Source of the DNA: an uncultured Oscillospiraceae bacterium
GTDB taxonomy: Bacteria; Bacillota; Clostridia; Oscillospirales; Oscillospiraceae
Reading direction: 5' to 3'
Assembly (NCBI GenBank): GCA_944386845.1
Contig: CALXCP010000002.1
Coordinates: 1 to 64,000 of the forward strand
DNA length: 64,000 nt
A program made the position numbers and the translations under genes. The notes under the pieces were generated by a model. That model saw only the letters and a list, made by a program, of their open reading frames with translations, made no database searches and was not told the origin of the DNA. Below, piece after piece: positions 59,288 to 64,000 of the stretch (positions within the stretch are counted from its first letter, which is position 1; each line of letters starts with the position of its first letter).

Positions 59288-62200
59288 TCAGCGTGTCCCC
59301 TCCCACTGCTCCCACCGCGCCCCGATGACCCGGGCCATGTCCTGGTAGTACGCCTCGTCGAAGGGGACGAAGAGATAGGCCTCGTCCTGGAACTCGTCCG
59401 AGTGGTACCGCTCCGGGCCGAACCAGGCCAGGGCGTGGGCGTCCACATCGGCGGGGAAGGATGGGTCGCTGTCCGCCCCGTAGTAGTACCGGGCAAAGGC
59501 CTCCCCCTCCTCATCGAAGAGGGCGGAGAACAGCTGCCCGCCCAGCTCGTCCCGGATAAAGAGGCGCAGGTCGGTCCCCTCCGGGTCGGCCCGGAAGGCA
59601 TCCACCGTGTCCCAGCACCGCTCCAGGAACTCCACGCTCATCAGGTCCTGCTCCATGCACCAGCGCAGATAGATGGCCAGGTGGTCATAGGCGCTGATCT
59701 CGTCCACCGGCAGGCGCTTTTCCCGGATGCTTCTCAGGTGCCACTCCCCGTCGTCCAGCACCCAGCCGCCGTCCGCCTCCTCTTCCTCCCCGTCCTCCAT
59801 GGCACTGGGCCGGTCGGGGTCCACGACAAAGCTCACGTCCTCCATCCGCGCCAGCAGTTCCTCGGCGCTGCGGCGCTGCTTGAAGTCCAGCTCGTCCTGA
59901 TAGAGGGGGATCACCTGGTAGAAGTTGACCTCCTCGCCGCCGGGCAGGGTGCAGACCCCCGCCCCCTCCTCCGCCCCCTGGGGGGAGATCAGGATGGCGG
60001 CGCAGAGCTCGGTGCCCTCCGCGAAGGGGGACTCCTTGCCCAGGGTGTGGCCCCAGCCCAGCCAGGTGTCGTTCTCGATGGGCAGCCGGGCCAGCACCTT
60101 CAGCAGCCGGACGGGCCAGTACCACCCCTCGTCCTCCAGAGACCCCTCATCCAGCTTCCAGTCCGGCGGCAGGGCGATGGCCACCTCCGCCCGCTCCAGC
60201 CGCTGCTCCGCCAGCTCCTCCGGCACGTTCATCCGGCGGGCTCCCATGCCCATGGTCACCAGAGTGTACCAGTCCCGGTCCTCCGCGGGCGGCACCACGC
60301 AGATGTCCACATGGATGTCCGGGGAGACCAGCTCGTGGAACACGTTGTCCGCCGGGCCCCAGTGGGCGGCGATGTGGTCCTCTACCGCCGCCATCTCCTC
60401 CTCGCCGTAGTGCTCCCGGGGGATGACGGGCTCCCCGCCGGAAAAGGCCGTGAGGGTGGCCCGGTCGGGGACGCCGTCCTCCCCCACCCGGACCCGGAAG
60501 GTGACGTCCCCCTCCCCGGGCAGGCGGCAGATCAGGGTCACGCTGTAGTCCAGGTCGAAAAGCGCCGTTTCCAGCGTCCCCGCCTCCGTGTCGGGGCCGG
60601 GGCAGGCCAGCCACCGGCCGCTGTCCAGCCGCTCCTTCTGAGTGCGCAGCCACTCGGGCTTCAGCTTGGACAGCCCCGCCTCATTCATGCGCCACACCAG
60701 CTCCACGCTGTGCCCCTGCACCGCATAGGGGAAGGAGCAGTAGGGGGCGTCCTTCTCATACGCCGCCGGGTCAGGCCGGAAGAGCTCCATAAATCGGGAC
60801 AGGCCCGCCTCGTCCACGGTGATGCAGGAGATGGCCCGCAGCTTTTCGTCGGCCCCCTCGTCCAGCCCCGCCTGGAGCTTCCGGTCGCAGCCCGGGTCGA
60901 TCCAGTGGTACTCCATCTCCTCGAGGGCGGCCCCGGCCTCGATCTCCTGCCGCAGGGTCAGGAACTCGTAGTCCCCCGGCACCAGCCGAAGGCCCCGCTC
61001 CGCGGCCTCCAGGGCCCCGGCCTTATCCCCGAAGTGGGCGCGCAGCTTGCCCAGCTGCAGCCAGCCCCAGGGGTAGTCCGGCTCCTCCCGGACGCCCTGC
61101 TCGGCATACCGCAGGGCCTCCTCCAGCCGGCCGCAGTACAGCAGGGCGCAGGCGTAGCGGTAATACCACGCGCCGCAGCCCCTGGCATTTTCCTCTGAAT
61201 CGGGCATCCACTGGGCGGCCCGGTAGTACATGGTGTACTCGTCCAGGTTGTTGCAGGCGTAGGCATACCACAGGGCGAGCTGCAGGTCCCGCCGGGCCTG
61301 CCGGGCGGTGAAGCGCCCCTCGCTGACCCCCTTTTCCATGAACTCCATGAGGTAGCTGTACATCTTCCCGAAGTAGCTGCCCACATCCCCGCAGAAGGAC
61401 TCCAGAGTCTCGATGTCCGCCGCCGACAGCAGGGAGCCGGTCTCCGGGTCCACCTCCGGCGCCTTCTCCACCAGGTCCACGCCCCCCACGTTCCGGCGGA
61501 AGGTGTGGAAGCTGGCCCGGGGGATGCCGCTGCCCTCCAGGAAGGCCCGGGCCGCCTGGAGAACGGGCAGCAGATCCCAGGCGATGAGATCCAGATAGCC
61601 GTTGTAGAGACCGGTAGCCCCGCCCAGGAAGGCGACGGTGTCCTCCCCGGCCTGTTCCGTCACGGCCTTTTCCAGGGCGTCCCGGAAGTCCATGATCTTT
61701 TGGGCCCGGTCCTCCCCGGTGAAGCCGTCCAGGGGATAGATCAGGAACCCGGCCGCGATGCCGTCGGCGTGATAGGCGTCCACGGTGTCGCTCTCGGCCC
61801 GCATGTAGTCGTTGATGAGGGCGGGCAGGCGGGTGGAGCCGGCGTACACGTCCAGCCGCCAGTCGGCGTCCGGGTCCTCCACCGGGTCCAGCTTGTAGGT
61901 GAGGTAACAGTTTTCCAGATAGTCCGCCCCGTCCCGGTAGTCGGTCAGGCCCAGGTCCTTCAGCGTCCGGGGCAGCTCCGCCAGGGAGACGGCGGGGGCA
62001 TCCCTCCGGGCTTCGGCCACCTCAAAGCCGCCCACATGGGCGATGACGTTGACCTCCCCCAGCACCTGGTCCGTGAGGGTGGACAGCAGCCACCAGACCC
62101 GGTCCCCGTCTTCCCGCAGCAGGGGCAGCAGCTTTTCACAGAAAAGGGTCAGGTCCACCTGCCCGTTCTCCTGCCGCTCCGCCCACACCTGTACCTCCTC

Positions 62201-62929
62201 CGGCCGGACCTCGTCCTCCCCGGCACGCAGGGAGAAGCCGGGAGAGGGCTGCCGCCCTACCCAGATGTTCCAGCGCTCCAGCACCGATCGGGGAGCGCGG
62301 GCCCGGAAGTAGACCAGGGGGAACAGCCGGGACCGGACCCCTTCCGCCGAGAGGATCAGCTCGTACTTCTCCCCGTTGAAGCCCAGCTCAAAGGCGGCGC
62401 CGCTCAGGGCCAGCTCCAGGGCCGCGCCGCACCTGGCCACGAGCGCATCCCCCTGCGCATGGGCTGGGTCGGCGTCCATCATGGCCCGCAGCTCCCCCTC
62501 GATCTGTTCAAAGGCGGCCCAGGCCGCTGCCACCCGCTCCCGGAAGGTTTTTTCAAACCGGGGCAGGGCCAGGCGGCTGCGGCAGTCGTCGATCAGCTCC
62601 TGGGTGTCCTCATCCCCGGGGCGGGCCTCCAGCGCCTGCTCAAAGTAGCGCAGGGCCGGGCCCTCCTGGTCCAGATAGTACCAGGCGTAGCCCATGCGGA
62701 AATTCCAGCAGTGGTCCCCCCGGAAGTATTCCTCGTGGGGCTTCAAAAGGGCGATGGCCTTTTGGAATAACTCCTTGTCCTCCGGCCCGGCCAGGTTGTT
62801 GTAGGCCCGGGCCAGCTCACTGTCCATCTCCGGGGTGCGTTCCCGGGCCGGGATGGCCTCCAGGGCGTCGATGATCTTCTGATACTCGCCGTCCCTGTTC
62901 CAGCGCTCACACTGTTCCAGCAGCGTCAT
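59288..62929 (-). CDS. Large TPR/SUFU-domain protein
   Basis: 1,213 residues, soluble, no signal peptide. TPR-like helices at the N-terminus (LARAYNNLAGPEDKELFQKA, ALRYFEQALEARPGDED) and again near 560-690 (YYRYACALLYCGRLEEALRYAEQGV). A suppressor-of-fused (SUFU) domain lies near 880-1060 (SPDIHVDICVVPPAEDRDWYTLVTMGMGARRMNVP; WLGWGHTLG). The C-terminal about 100 residues form a further module. ATG 62929 follows AGGAGG; two upstream in-frame ATGs are less suited. Bacterial SUFU proteins are often immunity or antitoxin factors, but no toxin gene is adjacent. Confidence 0.8.
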   Translation of the reverse strand: MTLLEQCERWNRDGEYQKIIDALEAIPARERTPEMDSELARAYNNLAGPEDKELFQKAIALLKPHEEYFRGDHCWNFRMGYAWYYLDQEGPALRYFEQALEARPGDEDTQELIDDCRSRLALPRFEKTFRERVAAAWAAFEQIEGELRAMMDADPAHAQGDALVARCGAALELALSGAAFELGFNGEKYELILSAEGVRSRLFPLVYFRARAPRSVLERWNIWVGRQPSPGFSLRAGEDEVRPEEVQVWAERQENGQVDLTLFCEKLLPLLREDGDRVWWLLSTLTDQVLGEVNVIAHVGGFEVAEARRDAPAVSLAELPRTLKDLGLTDYRDGADYLENCYLTYKLDPVEDPDADWRLDVYAGSTRLPALINDYMRAESDTVDAYHADGIAAGFLIYPLDGFTGEDRAQKIMDFRDALEKAVTEQAGEDTVAFLGGATGLYNGYLDLIAWDLLPVLQAARAFLEGSGIPRASFHTFRRNVGGVDLVEKAPEVDPETGSLLSAADIETLESFCGDVGSYFGKMYSYLMEFMEKGVSEGRFTARQARRDLQLALWYAYACNNLDEYTMYYRAAQWMPDSEENARGCGAWYYRYACALLYCGRLEEALRYAEQGVREEPDYPWGWLQLGKLRAHFGDKAGALEAAERGLRLVPGDYEFLTLRQEIEAGAALEEMEYHWIDPGCDRKLQAGLDEGADEKLRAISCITVDEAGLSRFMELFRPDPAAYEKDAPYCSFPYAVQGHSVELVWRMNEAGLSKLKPEWLRTQKERLDSGRWLACPGPDTEAGTLETALFDLDYSVTLICRLPGEGDVTFRVRVGEDGVPDRATLTAFSGGEPVIPREHYGEEEMAAVEDHIAAHWGPADNVFHELVSPDIHVDICVVPPAEDRDWYTLVTMGMGARRMNVPEELAEQRLERAEVAIALPPDWKLDEGSLEDEGWYWPVRLLKVLARLPIENDTWLGWGHTLGKESPFAEGTELCAAILISPQGAEEGAGVCTLPGGEEVNFYQVIPLYQDELDFKQRRSAEELLARMEDVSFVVDPDRPSAMEDGEEEEADGGWVLDDGEWHLRSIREKRLPVDEISAYDHLAIYLRWCMEQDLMSVEFLERCWDTVDAFRADPEGTDLRLFIRDELGGQLFSALFDEEGEAFARYYYGADSDPSFPADVDAHALAWFGPERYHSDEFQDEAYLFVPFDEAYYQDMARVIGARWEQWEGTR

Positions 62930-63026
62930 GGTGTCTTCCTCCTCTGCCATGTGCTGCCCCCATGATAGCGGAAAACACCGCCCGGCGCAAGGGGGGAACG
63001 GCTCCATTTTGCCGGGCCGGAGAGAA

Positions 63027-63062
63027 GAGTGGGAGCCCCGGCGACTGCCGGGGCTCCCACTC
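63027..63062 (-). terminator. Hairpin after the SLH protein gene
   Basis: Perfect 16-bp stem (63027-63042 with 63047-63062), loop of four, 11 bp after the minus-strand SLH gene; T run TTCTCTCC is poor. Confidence 0.7.
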
Positions 63063-63073
63063 TTTGCGCTTTG

Positions 63074-64000
63074 TCAGGCGAACCAGCCGCCGGTCTCCTC
63101 CCGGGCGGCCAGCACGTCCAGAGCGGTGGAGAGCATCCGGGCGGCCTCTCCCCGGGTGACCGGGTCTTGGAGGGCCAGAGCGCCGGCGCTGTCTGTGTCC
63201 AGCACCCCAACGGTCTCCAGGTTCACCGCCGCCTGCAGGGCCCAGGCGGGGGCGCTCTCCCCGTCGGAGAAGGCGGCGGCCTCCGCCGGGACGTCGGACA
63301 CCTCCAGCGCCCGGTCCAGGATCACCGCGGCCTCCCCCCGGGTGACCGGGGCGTCGGCCTGAAAGACCACGTCCCCCTCGGGGGTGAGCTGTCCGCCCAC
63401 CACCCCCGCCTGAAGGGCGGAGGCGGCGTACCCCTTGGCCCAGGCGGGGATCTCTCCGTCGTCGGCGAAGCCGGTGAGGGACACGTCAGCCAGGGGCTCC
63501 CGGCCGGTGACTCCCATCACGAGGGAGAGAAACTCCCCCCGGGTCACCGTCCCCTCGGGCTGGAAGAGGTACTGCCCGTCCAGCTTCTGGCCGATGAGCA
63601 GGCCCTCCTCCGCCAGCCGCAGGGCGGCGGCGTGGGCGGGGTGGCCGTCCAGGTCGGCGTAGGAGACAGAGGTGTCGGGCCTCTGGATGCGCAGGGAGAC
63701 CCTGGCCTCCTCCGAGGTGTTGCCCACCTCGTCCACCGCCACGAAGGTGAAGGAGTCCTTCCCCGTCTTGCCCTCATAGGGGGTGTAGACGAAGGCGCCG
63801 GTGCCGTCCTCGCTGAGGGACACCGAGCCCCGGGCGGGCTTGTCCACCAGCCGGAAGGTGAGCAGGTCCCCGTCGGGGTCCACCGCGTTCAGGGTGCCGG
63901 TGTAGGCCACGTCCCGGTAGGTGGTGAAGGTGAGGTTCTCGGCGATGGGGGCCAGGTTGGCCTCGGAGAGCAGGTACAGGTCCACGGGCACCGGCTCCCC
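63074..64000 (-). CDS. SLH-domain surface protein, C-terminal part
   Basis: The gene runs off the right edge of the window; 308 residues remain and the true start is not visible. A cadherin/Ig-like module (APIAENLTFTTYRDVAYTGTLNAVDPDGDLLTFRLVD, through FTFVAVDEVGNTSEEARVSL) is followed by three SLH domains (about the last 190 residues: GTVTRGEFLSLVMGVTG, APVTRGEAAVILDRALEV, DPVTRGEAARMLSTALDV), each with its TRGE motif. Wall-anchored by these SLH domains, like the protein at 5460. Confidence 0.9.
   Translation of the reverse strand, partial: GEPVPVDLYLLSEANLAPIAENLTFTTYRDVAYTGTLNAVDPDGDLLTFRLVDKPARGSVSLSEDGTGAFVYTPYEGKTGKDSFTFVAVDEVGNTSEEARVSLRIQRPDTSVSYADLDGHPAHAAALRLAEEGLLIGQKLDGQYLFQPEGTVTRGEFLSLVMGVTGREPLADVSLTGFADDGEIPAWAKGYAASALQAGVVGGQLTPEGDVVFQADAPVTRGEAAVILDRALEVSDVPAEAAAFSDGESAPAWALQAAVNLETVGVLDTDSAGALALQDPVTRGEAARMLSTALDVLAAREETGGWFA

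Overview
The window is one contiguous stretch of a GC-rich, anaerobic, endospore-forming Firmicute, most likely a gut member of the Oscillospiraceae (Flavonifractor/Lawsonibacter-like). Reasons: four sporulation genes (spoIIQ, spoIIID, spoIVB, spo0A), a desulfoferrodoxin-type superoxide reductase, S-layer homology proteins, AGGAGG-type ribosome sites, clostridial gene orders (gdpP-rplI-dnaB; tilS-hpt-ftsH; spoIVB-spo0A), and a high-GC coding background with AT-rich promoters. The genus is inferred from style; no ribosomal RNA is present to settle it.

Layout. 1-2650: 3' end of dnaK and complete dnaJ. 2.8-5.3 kb: spoIIQ, dfx, spoIIID and a DUF1847 gene. 5.4-7.7 kb: a secreted SLH protein. 7.7-12.4 kb (minus): a BlaI-type repressor, an M56 (BlaR1-like) peptidase lacking its C-terminal tail, and three downstream ORFs that each start with that missing tail; one is a short chimera. 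12.5-21.6 kb: a long housekeeping run gdpP-rplI-dnaB-tilS-hpt-ftsH-MBL-small ORF, from one promoter region to one terminator. 21.6-25.2 kb: thioesterase, ECF sigma factor with a membrane partner, and an OB-fold protein. 25.2-28.3 kb (minus): Gdx/SugE with a structured leader, a C_GCAxxG protein, recG. 28.3-29.7 kb: a gene-free nest of repeats. 29.7-36.7 kb: pyruvate carboxylase, then a YtrA-type regulator with an ABC system. 36.8-43.9 kb: serpin lipoprotein, asnS, small membrane proteins, LytTR/DUF3021 pair, XRE/membrane pair, and a lipoprotein. 44-48.5 kb: pseudouridine catabolism (kinase with HTH, glycosidase), a ferredoxin-nitroreductase fusion, and an OFA-type MFS transporter. 48.9-51.6 kb: tRNA-Leu(GAG), spoIVB, spo0A. 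51.7-59.2 kb: a co-directional cluster of three zinc-ribbon proteins, an ABC ATPase and two ABC-2-like permeases. 59.3-64 kb (minus): a 1,213-residue TPR/SUFU protein and the 3' part of an SLH surface protein.

How parts connect. The serpin and the 43.1-43.9 kb lipoprotein share an extracytoplasmic-function sigma promoter (AAC, 16 bp, CGTC). A related but weaker element lies before the ECF sigma gene at 22.2 kb, suggesting an envelope-stress regulon inside the window. The most unusual loci are the split M56 cluster with interchangeable tails, the zinc-ribbon/ABC cluster, and the structured leader of gdx. At least two families of non-coding repeats are scattered between genes. No CRISPR array, rRNA, prophage or transposase gene was seen.
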